From NCBI GenBank assembly GCA_044370695.1, contig JBILVB010000064.1, forward strand, positions 1 through 19,547: a stretch of DNA of 19,547 nucleotides, written 5' to 3'. A program made the position numbers and the translations under genes. Below, piece after piece: positions 7,695 to 14,287 of this stretch; position 1 is the stretch's first letter, and every line of letters begins with the position of its first letter. The DNA comes from JBEIFW01 sp044370695 (GTDB lineage: Bacteria; Actinomycetota; Acidimicrobiia; Acidimicrobiales; Ilumatobacteraceae). The notes beneath the pieces are model-generated. The model ran no database searches. It was not told the origin of the DNA and saw only the letters and a list, made by a program, of their open reading frames with translations.

Positions 7695-8810
7695 TCAGAT
7701 CCCGATGCGCTGGGCGAGCAACTCGCGGTGGTAGCTGGGGTCACCGAAGAGCAGCTCCGACGACTTCGCCCGCTTGAAGTACAGGTGGGCCGGGTGCTCC
7801 CAGGTGAAGCCGATGCCGCCGTGGATCTGGATGTTCTCGGCCGTGGCGTGGAAGTAGGCCTCCGAGCAGTACGCCTTGGCCAGCGAGGCGACCGAGGGCA
7901 GCTCGTCGTTCATCTCCGACGCGCACCACATGGCGTAGTACGCCGCCGACTTCGCCGACTCGACCTCGAGCAGCATGTCGGCGCACTTGTGCTTGATCGC
8001 CTGGAACGAACCGATCGGGCGGCCGAACTGCACGCGGACCTTGGCGTATTCGACCGCCATCTCGAGCACCTTCTGGGCGCCGCCGACCTGCTCGGCCGCC
8101 AGGCCGACCGCGGCGAGGTCGAGCACCTTCGACAGGACGTTCCAGCCGTCGCCGTCGGTGCCGACGAGCGTCGCCGGGGTGTTGGCGAACTCGAGCTTGG
8201 CCTGCTTGCGGGTCTGGTCCATGGTGGACAGTGCCGTGCGGGTGAGACCGGCGGCGCCACCGTCGACCGCGAACAGGCTCACGCCGGCGGCGGTGCGGGC
8301 AGCGACGAGGATCAGCGACGCCGTGTGGCCGTCGAGGACGAAGGACTTGGTGCCGTTGAGCGTCCAGGAGCTGCCCGACCCCGAGGCCGTCATCGTGATG
8401 CCCGCCTCGTCCCACCGGCCCGCCGGCTCGGTGAAGGCGAGGGTGGCGATCGTCTCGCCGGAGGCGATCCCCGGGAGGTACTTCGCCTTGGCGGCATCGT
8501 CGCCCGACTGCAGCAGCGTGTTCGCGGCGAGCACGACGGTGGAGTAATAGGGGGCGCACAGCAGGGCGCGGCCCATCTCTTCGAGCACGATGCCGAGCTC
8601 GACCCAGGAGAACCCGGAGCCACCGAACTCCTCGGGGATGGCGAGGCCCTGCAGGCCCATCTGCTCGGCCATCTGGGACCACACGGAGGCGTCGTAGCCG
8701 TCGCCGGTCTCCATCAGGCGGCGGACCTCGAGCTCGGGGGACTTCGAGTCGAGGAACTGACGAACGGTCTTGCGGAGCTCTTCCTGCTCCTCGCTGAAGG
8801 CGAAGTTCAT
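7695..8810 (-). CDS. Acyl-CoA dehydrogenase
   Basis: A 371-residue FAD-dependent acyl-CoA dehydrogenase, introducing a trans-2 double bond in an acyl-CoA thioester and passing electrons to ETF. The ATG at 8810 gives the usual N-terminus (MNFAFSEEQEELRKTV) and is preceded by an AGGATGAG ribosome-binding site; upstream codons are not homologous. Domains appear in order: N-terminal helices, the FTEP stretch of the FAD/substrate site (126-129), a beta domain, and the C-terminal helical domain with RVQFGRPIGSFQAIKHKCADM (259-279) and IHGGIGFTWEHPAHLYFKRA (329-348). This FadE-type C-terminus is typical of actinobacterial dehydrogenases, including two-subunit steroid-chain enzymes. No partner dehydrogenase is adjacent. 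The usual MCAD catalytic Glu position appears to be Phe355. Substrate unknown. Confidence 0.92.
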   Translation of the reverse strand: MNFAFSEEQEELRKTVRQFLDSKSPELEVRRLMETGDGYDASVWSQMAEQMGLQGLAIPEEFGGSGFSWVELGIVLEEMGRALLCAPYYSTVVLAANTLLQSGDDAAKAKYLPGIASGETIATLAFTEPAGRWDEAGITMTASGSGSSWTLNGTKSFVLDGHTASLILVAARTAAGVSLFAVDGGAAGLTRTALSTMDQTRKQAKLEFANTPATLVGTDGDGWNVLSKVLDLAAVGLAAEQVGGAQKVLEMAVEYAKVRVQFGRPIGSFQAIKHKCADMLLEVESAKSAAYYAMWCASEMNDELPSVASLAKAYCSEAYFHATAENIQIHGGIGFTWEHPAHLYFKRAKSSELLFGDPSYHRELLAQRIGI

Positions 8811-8853
8811 GCGCTCATCCTGCCCGCTGGGTACGGCGCCGTCGAACCCCGCT

Positions 8854-8871
8854 GTGTACACCGGCGTACAC
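8854..8871 (+). promoter_or_regulatory. Palindromic operator candidate of the toxin-antitoxin operon
   Basis: A perfect inverted repeat GTGTAC-N6-GTACAC lies 7 nt before the antitoxin start and overlaps its candidate -10 (TACACT, 8867-8872). Antitoxins of type II modules commonly bind such repeats to repress their own operon. The position over the -10 fits repression, but binding is inferred. A second short palindrome, ACGGCGCCGT, lies at 8833-8842. Confidence 0.6.
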
Positions 8872-8872
8872 T
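8867..8872 (+). promoter_or_regulatory. Candidate -10 element of the antitoxin-toxin operon (leaderless)
   Basis: TACACT (TANNNT) ends 6 nt before the GTG at 8879. Transcription would start on the start codon, and no ribosome-binding site is visible before it. The hexamer lies inside the right arm of the operator palindrome. Confidence 0.5.
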
Positions 8873-8878
8873 GCAGCG

Positions 8879-9157
8879 GTGGACTCGATGGGGATCCGGG
8901 AGCTGCGAGCGAACCTGGCCGCCGTGGTCCGGCGGGCCGAGGCCGGAGAGCGGATCGTCGTGTCCGTCGACGGCCGCCCGGTCGCCCAACTCGGTCCGCT
9001 CGGCGCCGATCAGGACGCCCCGACCTTGGAGGATCTGGCCGCACGGGGCCTGCTCACCCTGCCCCGCCGCCCCGACCGGCCGGACCCGGCCGCCACGCTC
9101 GAACCGTGGGCCGGCGTCCGTCTCGACCGGCTCCTGCAGGAGATCCGCGGCCGATGA
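8879..9157 (+). CDS. Type II antitoxin, Phd/YefM (VapB-type) family
   Basis: A 92-residue antitoxin beginning at GTG 8879; an ATG at 8888 would give 89 residues. GIRELRANLAAVVRRAEAGERIVVSVDGRPVAQLGPL (from residue 5) is the classic prevent-host-death fold: a small domain that dimerises and binds operator DNA. The C-terminal part (LEDLAARGLL, then a Pro/Arg-rich segment and LDRLLQEIRGR) is the toxin-binding tail, expected to be disordered until it wraps around the PIN toxin. The toxin gene follows with a 4-nt ATGA overlap, the normal order and coupling for these modules. The palindrome over its promoter is the likely autoregulatory site. The GTG is preferred because it lies exactly where a leaderless transcript would begin. 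Confidence 0.9.
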   Translation: MDSMGIRELRANLAAVVRRAEAGERIVVSVDGRPVAQLGPLGADQDAPTLEDLAARGLLTLPRRPDRPDPAATLEPWAGVRLDRLLQEIRGR

Positions 9158-9558
9158 CCCTCGCCCTCGACACCAGCGCCTTGCTGGCCCGGTACCTGCG
9201 CGGCCGCGAACGGGAGGTGGTCGTGGCCGCCATGGCCGCCGACCCGGCCTGGTGCGCCTGCGCGCTCGCGCTCACGGAGGCCCTGATGCTGGCCGAGCGC
9301 GTCGTGGGGAACCCGTTCGACGCCGATGTGTTGCGCCGGGCGCTTCGCGACGACTGGGAGCGCATCGCCGTCGTGCCCGTCGACGAGCGCTGCCTCGACC
9401 TCGCGGCCGAGTTGGGCCGCACGCATCCGGTGCGCACGACCGACGCCGTCCACCTCGCCGCCGTCGCCCGTCTGCCGAGCCCAGTTCGCTACTGCACGTT
9501 CGACCCCAACCAGATCCCTGTCGCCCTTGCGCTGGGGTTCGAGGTGGTGTCGACCTGA
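9154..9558 (+). CDS. vapC: PIN-domain toxin, VapC family
   Basis: A 134-residue PIN-domain ribonuclease, the toxin of the pair; VapC enzymes cleave tRNA or rRNA with Mg2+ or Mn2+ bound by acidic residues. All four expected acidic positions are visible: Asp6 in LALDTSALL, Glu42 in LTEAL, Asp97 in RTTDAVHLA and Asp117 in TFDPNQ. The active site therefore looks intact. The ATG at 9154 overlaps the antitoxin stop (ATGA), fixing the start. The length matches the family. The pair stands alone between metabolic genes, as chromosomal modules often do. The particular RNA target cannot be read from the sequence. Confidence 0.92.
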   Translation: MTLALDTSALLARYLRGREREVVVAAMAADPAWCACALALTEALMLAERVVGNPFDADVLRRALRDDWERIAVVPVDERCLDLAAELGRTHPVRTTDAVHLAAVARLPSPVRYCTFDPNQIPVALALGFEVVST

Positions 9559-9569
9559 GACCGATCGCG

Positions 9570-9651
9570 GCAGCGAGGCTGCGCTTCGTGGCGATACTCC
9601 CGCCAGCCACATCGCTCGACGTCCCTTCTCGGCGAATCGTTGACGATTCGC
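9570..9651. repeat. Three inverted repeats in the spacer after vapC
   Basis: The 142-bp spacer between vapC and the metallo-hydrolase gene holds three small hairpins. GCAGC-GAG-GCTGC is at 9570-9582 and TGGCG-N7-CGCCA at 9589-9605. A perfect 8-bp stem GCGAATCG with loop TTGA is at 9632-9651. The first two could end vapBC transcription. The third is AT-richer than its surroundings and lies about 50 nt before the next start codon, where it could be an operator or a second terminator. No T-tract follows any of them. Confidence 0.5.
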
Positions 9652-9688
9652 TCCCCAGGGCATGCGAAGGGGACCGCCGGAGTCGCCG

Positions 9689-9694
9689 TAACCT
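9689..9694 (+). promoter_or_regulatory. Candidate -10 element of the metallo-hydrolase gene (leaderless)
   Basis: TAACCT (TANNNT) ends 6 nt before the ATG at 9701, and no ribosome-binding site lies between, suggesting a transcript that starts at the start codon. Confidence 0.4.
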
Positions 9695-9700
9695 CTGCCC

Positions 9701-10312
9701 ATGACGTTGCACTGGTCGGCCACCGGCGCCGAGATCCACAAGGTGGTCGTCGGCCCCTACGAGAACAACGTGTTCGTGCTGCGGTGCACCGAGACCGGCG
9801 ACGCCGTGCTCATCGACGCCGCCAACGAGCACGAGCAACTCCTCGAGCTCGCGCGGGGTCTCGGGGTGCGGCGGGTCCTCGAGACGCACGGTCATTGGGA
9901 CCACATCCAAGCCGTCCCGGCGATGCGCGAAGCCGGCTACGAGGTCGCCGTCACCGCACTCGACGCGCCTCGCTTGGCCGAGGTCGGTTACGACGTGTTC
10001 CTCGACGACGCCGAGGTGGTCGCGCTCGGCCGGTTGCGGCTGCACGCGATCCACACGCCCGGCCACACCGAGGGCTCGATCTGCTTCCGCCTCGACGGCC
10101 ACCCGATCCTGTTCTCCGGCGACACCTTGTTCCCCGGCGGGGCCGGTGCCACCGGCTTCGAGGGGGGCGACTTCCCCACGATCATCACCTCGATCGACCG
10201 CAAGCTGTTCACGCTGCCAGCCGACACGATCGTGCTCCCCGGCCACGGCACCGACACCACGATCGGCACCGAACGCCCACACCTGCAGGAGTGGATCGAC
10301 CGGGGCTGGTGA
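9701..10312 (+). CDS. Metallo-beta-lactamase-fold hydrolase (glyoxalase II-like)
   Basis: A 203-residue single-domain hydrolase with a complete two-metal site. It has THGHWDH (His63, His65, Asp67, His68), His122 in TPGHTEGS, Asp141 in FSGDTLFPGG and His182 in LPGHGTDT. These are the motifs of the glyoxalase II-like branch, which hydrolyses thioesters such as S-lactoylglutathione; in actinobacteria the acceptor thiol is often mycothiol. The short C-terminus (EWIDRGW) lacks the extra helical domain of true GloB, so the exact substrate is open. The ATG at 9701 gives a normal N-terminus. The following small gene begins 4 nt after its stop, so the two are probably translated together. Confidence 0.9.
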   Translation: MTLHWSATGAEIHKVVVGPYENNVFVLRCTETGDAVLIDAANEHEQLLELARGLGVRRVLETHGHWDHIQAVPAMREAGYEVAVTALDAPRLAEVGYDVFLDDAEVVALGRLRLHAIHTPGHTEGSICFRLDGHPILFSGDTLFPGGAGATGFEGGDFPTIITSIDRKLFTLPADTIVLPGHGTDTTIGTERPHLQEWIDRGW

Positions 10313-10316
10313 GCCG

Positions 10317-10709
10317 GTGACCATCGACGGGGCGCTGCCCGCCGACCAGCGGCCTTTCGACCACACCCCGGTGCACACCACCGATCTCCCGGCCACCCCG
10401 ACCCGAGACCGCAACATCGCCGCGGGCGCGTGGCAGGAAGCACCGGATCGGCTCCTTCGTCTGGGCGACGACCTGCCAGGCAGGCCGGAGGCAGCGTTCA
10501 AGCGGCGGATCGGCCGATGGTTGCTGTGGCGAGCCGGTCCCGCCGTCGATGCCGACGCCCGTTACTGGGCGGCCGATGCCGACGACCTCGACCGCCAGTT
10601 CGAGTTCCGCCTCGATCCCGACGGCTCAGGTCGCGGCGTCGGGCCCTCGGGAGTCACCCACGTCCGGTTCCGGGCCTGGAAGGAGGACCTCCGGGACCAC
10701 GGCCGCTGA
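10317..10709 (+). CDS. Small protein of unknown function, coupled to the metallo-hydrolase gene
   Basis: A 130-residue soluble protein, start GTG 10317, four nucleotides after the upstream stop. The N-terminus is Pro/Thr-rich and probably flexible. The middle (AAFKRRIGRWLLWRAGPAVDADARYWAADADDLDRQFEFRL, residues about 60-99) is a mix of amphipathic helix and acidic turns rich in Trp and Asp. The C-terminus is charged. I recognise no domain, signal peptide or membrane helix. Coding is supported by the tight spacing and the extended open frame, but the last 27 codons lie opposite the 3' end of the DUF2304 gene (84 bp overlap). Either both tails are real or one stop is misplaced. The link to the hydrolase is positional only. 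Confidence 0.6.
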   Translation: MTIDGALPADQRPFDHTPVHTTDLPATPTRDRNIAAGAWQEAPDRLLRLGDDLPGRPEAAFKRRIGRWLLWRAGPAVDADARYWAADADDLDRQFEFRLDPDGSGRGVGPSGVTHVRFRAWKEDLRDHGR

Positions 10710-11051
10710 CGATCCCGGGCTCGGCCCGACCGGTTGGCCGAGCAGGGCGACCGCCTGCGCGAGACGCTCGACCTTGCCGTCGAGCCGGGAGAGCTGGATC
10801 GTCAGTCCGACGGACAGGAACAACAGGAACAACGACACCACCAGGAACACGAGCGACGGTCCGGTCGAGCCGACGGCACGGGCGAGGGCGTCGATCGCCG
10901 GCCGGAGCAGCACGACGAGCACGGCAGCCACGGCGACGCCCAACCACAGCAGGGCGTACCCGGCCCGCATCGCACGGCGCCGAACCAACACGAGCACCGT
11001 CGCCGCCGTGGCGGATGCGACCGCCACCAAGAACACGGTCAGGCGGTCCAC
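10626..11051 (-). CDS. DUF2304 small membrane protein
   Basis: A 141-residue protein starting at GTG 11051, overlapping the upstream GT2 stop by 13 bp. It has an N-terminal helix (LTVFLVAVASATAATVLVLV), a basic turn (RRRAMR), a second helix (YALLWLGVAVAAVLVVLL) and a third (SLVFLVVSLFLLFLSVGLTIQL). An amphipathic segment (SRLDGKVERLAQAVALL) follows. This layout matches DUF2304, which very often sits next to dolichol-phosphate-mannose-synthase-like GT2 genes, exactly as here. The function is unproven; an accessory or membrane-anchoring role for the GT2 is inferred from gene order. The low-complexity Pro/Gly/Asp tail (about residues 115-141) lies opposite the neighbouring convergent gene. Confidence 0.8.
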   Translation of the reverse strand: MDRLTVFLVAVASATAATVLVLVRRRAMRAGYALLWLGVAVAAVLVVLLRPAIDALARAVGSTGPSLVFLVVSLFLLFLSVGLTIQLSRLDGKVERLAQAVALLGQPVGPSPGSSAAVVPEVLLPGPEPDVGDSRGPDAAT

Positions 11052-11773
11052 GACGCCTCCCCCCGTCCCGCCGGCAGCCGGTGCGCGAGCAGGATCCACC
11101 AGATCCGCAGCGCGTACCCCGCGCTGCGCCACAACCCCGCGGAGGCCTGACCGGCCTGCCGCACACGCATCGGGACCGGCACCGACCGCACCACGAGCCC
11201 GCGGTCGGCCGCGTGGAGCAGGACCTCGACCGTGTCGGACAGGTACGCGGTGGGGAACGTCGGTGTGAGCGCGTCGATCGCTCGCGGGCCGAACGCCCGG
11301 AACCCGCTCGTGGGATCGGGCACCGCAGTGCGCAGTCGGCGCTCCACGTGACGGGCGAAGCGGCGGATGGCCGTGCGGCGGACCCATCCCATCGTGTATC
11401 CCGCATCGAACCGGCTGCCGATGGCCAGGTCGGCACCGTCGACGACCGCGGCGACCAGCGCACCGATGGCCGACGGGTCGTGCTGACCGTCGGCGTCCAC
11501 CTGCACGACCACACCGGCACCGAGCCGCTGGGCGTGCGCCAGACCCGTGCCGACCGCGCCGCCGACACCGACGTTGAAGGGGTGGCGCAACACGGTCGCC
11601 CCGGCGGCGCGCGCGCACTGCGCCGTGCCGTCCGTCGAGCCGTCGTCGACGACGACGACCTCGAACCCGGTCGCCTCCCGCACGGATCGAACCACGTCGG
11701 CGATCGTGGCACGCTCGTTCCACGCCGGGACGACCACCACGATCCGCCCCGGAGGCCGAGCGGTGGGCGCCAT
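11039..11773 (-). CDS. GT2 glycosyltransferase, dolichol-phosphate mannosyltransferase-like
   Basis: A 244-residue cytoplasmic GT-A enzyme expected to transfer a sugar from a nucleotide donor to polyprenyl phosphate. Motifs in order: IVVVVPAWNERATIADVV (11-28), VVVDDGSTDGT (40-50), HPFNVGVGGAVGTGLAHA (64-81), the metal-binding VDADGQHD with Asp93 and Asp95, and IGSRF. The block DPTSGFRAFGPRAID is characteristic of DPMS-type enzymes. It has no C-terminal membrane helices of its own, and the DUF2304 gene immediately downstream (13-bp overlap) would supply a membrane partner. The start at ATG 11773 precedes the first beta strand by ten residues. The product would feed GT-C enzymes such as the large membrane proteins in this window; that link is inferred. 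Confidence 0.9.
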   Translation of the reverse strand: MAPTARPPGRIVVVVPAWNERATIADVVRSVREATGFEVVVVDDGSTDGTAQCARAAGATVLRHPFNVGVGGAVGTGLAHAQRLGAGVVVQVDADGQHDPSAIGALVAAVVDGADLAIGSRFDAGYTMGWVRRTAIRRFARHVERRLRTAVPDPTSGFRAFGPRAIDALTPTFPTAYLSDTVEVLLHAADRGLVVRSVPVPMRVRQAGQASAGLWRSAGYALRIWWILLAHRLPAGRGEASWTA

Positions 11774-11830
11774 ACGCCATAGTGTGGCATCGCCTCTCCA
11801 CCGGATTCCGGTACCCCGGTCGACGTCTCG

Positions 11831-12835
11831 GTGATCCTCGTCGCCTACGGCGACGAGCCCCGCCTGGTCGATGCCGTCGAATCGGCCCAGGTGCGATCGG
11901 CGAACGACCCGTCGGTGGAGGTGGTCGTCGTCGACAATGGGCTACCGGCCGAGCGGCGCCGGGCACTCGAAGGTCGAGCCGGAGTCCGTGTCGTCGGCGA
12001 CGGCACGAATCTCGGCTTCGCCGACGGCGCGAACCTCGGGGCCGAGCGCAGCACCGGTCGGGTGGTGGTGTTCCTGAACCAGGACGCCTCGCTGCGACCC
12101 GGCTGCCTGCGACACCTCGCGGACGCCGCCCGACGCCCCGGCGTCGGGTTGGCGACGGCGAGCGTCCGACTCGCCGATCACCCCGATCTGCTGAATTCGG
12201 CCGGCAACGTGCTCAACGTGTTCGGCCACTCCTGGGCTGGCCACCTCGGTGAGCCAGCGGCGGCGGCCGGCCTCGTCGAGTCCGACGTCCTCCTCGCCAG
12301 CGGCTGCTGTTTCGCTGTCTCGCGGGCGGTGTGGGACGACCTCGGCGGCTTCTTCGGACCCCTGTTCATGTACTACGAGGACGCCGAACTGAGCCTGCGG
12401 GCCCACCTCTACGGCCTCACCGTCCGGTACGTCCCCGACGCCGTGGTCCTCCACCACTACCGGACCAACTTCGGCGCCTGGAAGATCGGCCTCGCCGACC
12501 GGAACCGGCGCGCCGTCCTCCTCACGACCTTCCGCACCCGAACGTTGCTCCTGCTCTCACCGCTGCTGGTCGTCGCCGAGATCGGCAGCGTCGCCCACGG
12601 CATCGTTCACCGCCACCTGCGTGCCACCCTCGGCGGTTGGCGATGGCTGCTCCGGCACCGGCGTGTCCTCGCCGCCCATCGACGCACCGTGCAGCATCGG
12701 CGCCGCACGCCGGACGCTTCGATCCTCGCCCGGATGAGCACGGCGTTGCCGCCGCTCGGACCCTCAGGGCCTGTGAGTGCCGGGCTCGAGCGCGCCCTCC
12801 GTCCCGTGCAGCGGTTCCTCATTCGTATCGGGTGA
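11831..12835 (+). CDS. GT2 glycosyltransferase, rhamnosyltransferase (WbbL)-like
   Basis: A 334-residue enzyme with the GT-A fold. Motifs: ILVAYGDEPRLVDAVESA (2-19), VVVVDNG (31-37), NLGFADGANLGAE, the metal-binding FLNQDASL with Asp85, LLASGCCFAVSRAVWDDLGGF and the catalytic YYEDAELSLRA with Glu183 and Asp184. This set is typical of WbbL-like rhamnosyl and galactofuranosyl transferases. The C-terminus has a hydrophobic helix (LLLLSPLLVVAEIGSVAHGIV) and then a basic tail. The only usual start codon is GTG 11831, which cuts into the first strand; the frame stays open upstream to a TAG at 11780 and reads VDVSVILVAY, as expected for the family, but without ATG, GTG or TTG. The 3' end overlaps the convergent DUF2142 gene by 72 bp. 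Confidence 0.88.
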   Translation: MILVAYGDEPRLVDAVESAQVRSANDPSVEVVVVDNGLPAERRRALEGRAGVRVVGDGTNLGFADGANLGAERSTGRVVVFLNQDASLRPGCLRHLADAARRPGVGLATASVRLADHPDLLNSAGNVLNVFGHSWAGHLGEPAAAAGLVESDVLLASGCCFAVSRAVWDDLGGFFGPLFMYYEDAELSLRAHLYGLTVRYVPDAVVLHHYRTNFGAWKIGLADRNRRAVLLTTFRTRTLLLLSPLLVVAEIGSVAHGIVHRHLRATLGGWRWLLRHRRVLAAHRRTVQHRRRTPDASILARMSTALPPLGPSGPVSAGLERALRPVQRFLIRIG

Positions 12836-14287
12836 CGCTCCGACCGGGAGCGCCAGCACCGCCGCCAGGAATCCTGCGGTGACGACCGCGAACACGACGA
12901 GGTTGACCGGGCCGCCGCCCGGCGGGTTCCACGCCGGCGACCCGAACGGCCACAGCGGACCCGACGCCCCCACCATGTACCGGTGCAGCGCCCAATAGAA
13001 CACGGCCACGTGCCCCACCCAGAGGCCGACGCCCAGGAGGAGACGGGCTCGGCGGCGGACGACGTCGCCCGGCCGGAACGAGAGCGATGCGGCCGCAAGC
13101 AACGGCACGCCGACCAGCAACGGCAGGCCGTATCGACCCTGCCACTGGAAGGCCGACTGCGTCGCTTGGTCCGCCTCGAACACCCCCGGCATCACCCACC
13201 ACAGCGCAGACAGCACCGCGAGCGCAGCGAGCTGTCGACCCCGGGCGCCGACGACCGTGAACACCAACAACCCGGAGAGCGCAAGGCACCACACGACGAC
13301 CGTCACGAACGGCGGGTAGACGTCGAGCCACCCGATCGTGCCGATGGAGTGCTGCACCAGGATCCCCATGCGGCCCAACGCACTGCGCAACGCTTCGGTC
13401 ACATCGCCGAAGCGGGCGAGCGGTTCTTCGTGGAGATCGTCGACGCCGACGACCTTGACCCATGCCGCCTGCAGGCCACAGGCGATGGCCACCGGCACGA
13501 GCGGTAGCCACAGCCGCCGGATCGAGGTCACCAGCCACTCGCGCTGGGTGCCCCCGGCCCACAGCACGACGACCCCCACGATGAGCACCGCCCACAGCGG
13601 GGAGGCGGCGCGGGACGACGCGAGGGCCGCCCCGGCGACCGCGACCAGTACCCCTGCCCGACGGTCGCCCGTCGTCACCCGGGCGATCAGCGCCACCCAG
13701 AATGCCATGGTGGCGCTGATCTCGAGCCCACTCGGGTTGATGACCGCCCCGCAGAACAGCGCCATCGGAGTGAGCGCAATGGCGAGGGCAGCCCGGATGG
13801 CGCCGGGGCGTCGGCTCCAGCCCGCCGCCGTCCACGCCAAGCCGATGAAGGCCCCGAACAGGGCGGCGCCGACGAGCCGCTCGAGACGGAAGCCGAGGAT
13901 CCCGGTGAACACCAGGGTCGGCAGACCGACCACTGCGTAGTACGTCGGCGGATAGGTTCCGGCGCTCGTCGTGTACGTGACCTCGCCGGACGGCAGGTCG
14001 AACGAGATGCAATCGGCCGTCACGTCGGGCCGGAGCATCAGGCATTGCCAGTCCGGGCCCCAGAGCGCTCCGGGAATCACGACGTCGCGATAGCCCGGCG
14101 ACCGGCCGGGGGTGCGCTCCCCGAGGGGCACACCGCGCACGGTGCTCGCCGCCTTCGCGGCATGGGACGCCTCGTCGGGTCCGGTGTTGAGGGGGGTCGC
14201 CACCGACCAGACCGCCGCCATGGCGAAGGTGAGGAGCCCGACGAGAACTCCCGAGTGGCGGCCCAGCAAGCCACGAAGGGCCGTCAT
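12764..14287 (-). CDS. DUF2142 multi-pass membrane protein (GT-C-like)
   Basis: A 507-residue integral membrane protein starting at ATG 14287, which overlaps the upstream methyltransferase stop (ATGA). After the first membrane helix (about 13-30) comes TPLNTGPDEASHAAKA, the P-DE-H motif (Asp38, Glu39, His42) that marks DUF2142 proteins and corresponds to the acidic loop of GT-C glycosyltransferases. A long outer loop with cysteines follows (WQCLMLRPDVTADC). Then come roughly ten further helices and a short polar tail. Family members lie in cell-surface polysaccharide clusters and are thought to transfer sugars from polyprenyl carriers; no activity is established here. The paired methyltransferase could modify the same glycan. 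The last 72 bp run under the convergent GT2 gene. Confidence 0.85.
   Translation of the reverse strand: MTALRGLLGRHSGVLVGLLTFAMAAVWSVATPLNTGPDEASHAAKAASTVRGVPLGERTPGRSPGYRDVVIPGALWGPDWQCLMLRPDVTADCISFDLPSGEVTYTTSAGTYPPTYYAVVGLPTLVFTGILGFRLERLVGAALFGAFIGLAWTAAGWSRRPGAIRAALAIALTPMALFCGAVINPSGLEISATMAFWVALIARVTTGDRRAGVLVAVAGAALASSRAASPLWAVLIVGVVVLWAGGTQREWLVTSIRRLWLPLVPVAIACGLQAAWVKVVGVDDLHEEPLARFGDVTEALRSALGRMGILVQHSIGTIGWLDVYPPFVTVVVWCLALSGLLVFTVVGARGRQLAALAVLSALWWVMPGVFEADQATQSAFQWQGRYGLPLLVGVPLLAAASLSFRPGDVVRRRARLLLGVGLWVGHVAVFYWALHRYMVGASGPLWPFGSPAWNPPGGGPVNLVVFAVVTAGFLAAVLALPVGASPDTNEEPLHGTEGALEPGTHRP

Noticed and set aside
8833..8842. ACGGCGCCGT palindrome as a second toxin-antitoxin operator
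   Set aside because: Short GC-only-core palindromes are common at this composition, and it shares no half-site with GTGTAC.
7485..9704. 739-codon plus-strand frame across the acyl-CoA dehydrogenase and the toxin-antitoxin genes
   Set aside because: It is antisense to the dehydrogenase and out of frame with vapB/vapC, with no domain along its length.
10430..11782. Long plus-strand frame opposite the GT2 and DUF2304 genes
   Set aside because: Arg/Pro/Ser-rich shadow; the minus strand carries GT2 motifs and membrane helices in the right order.
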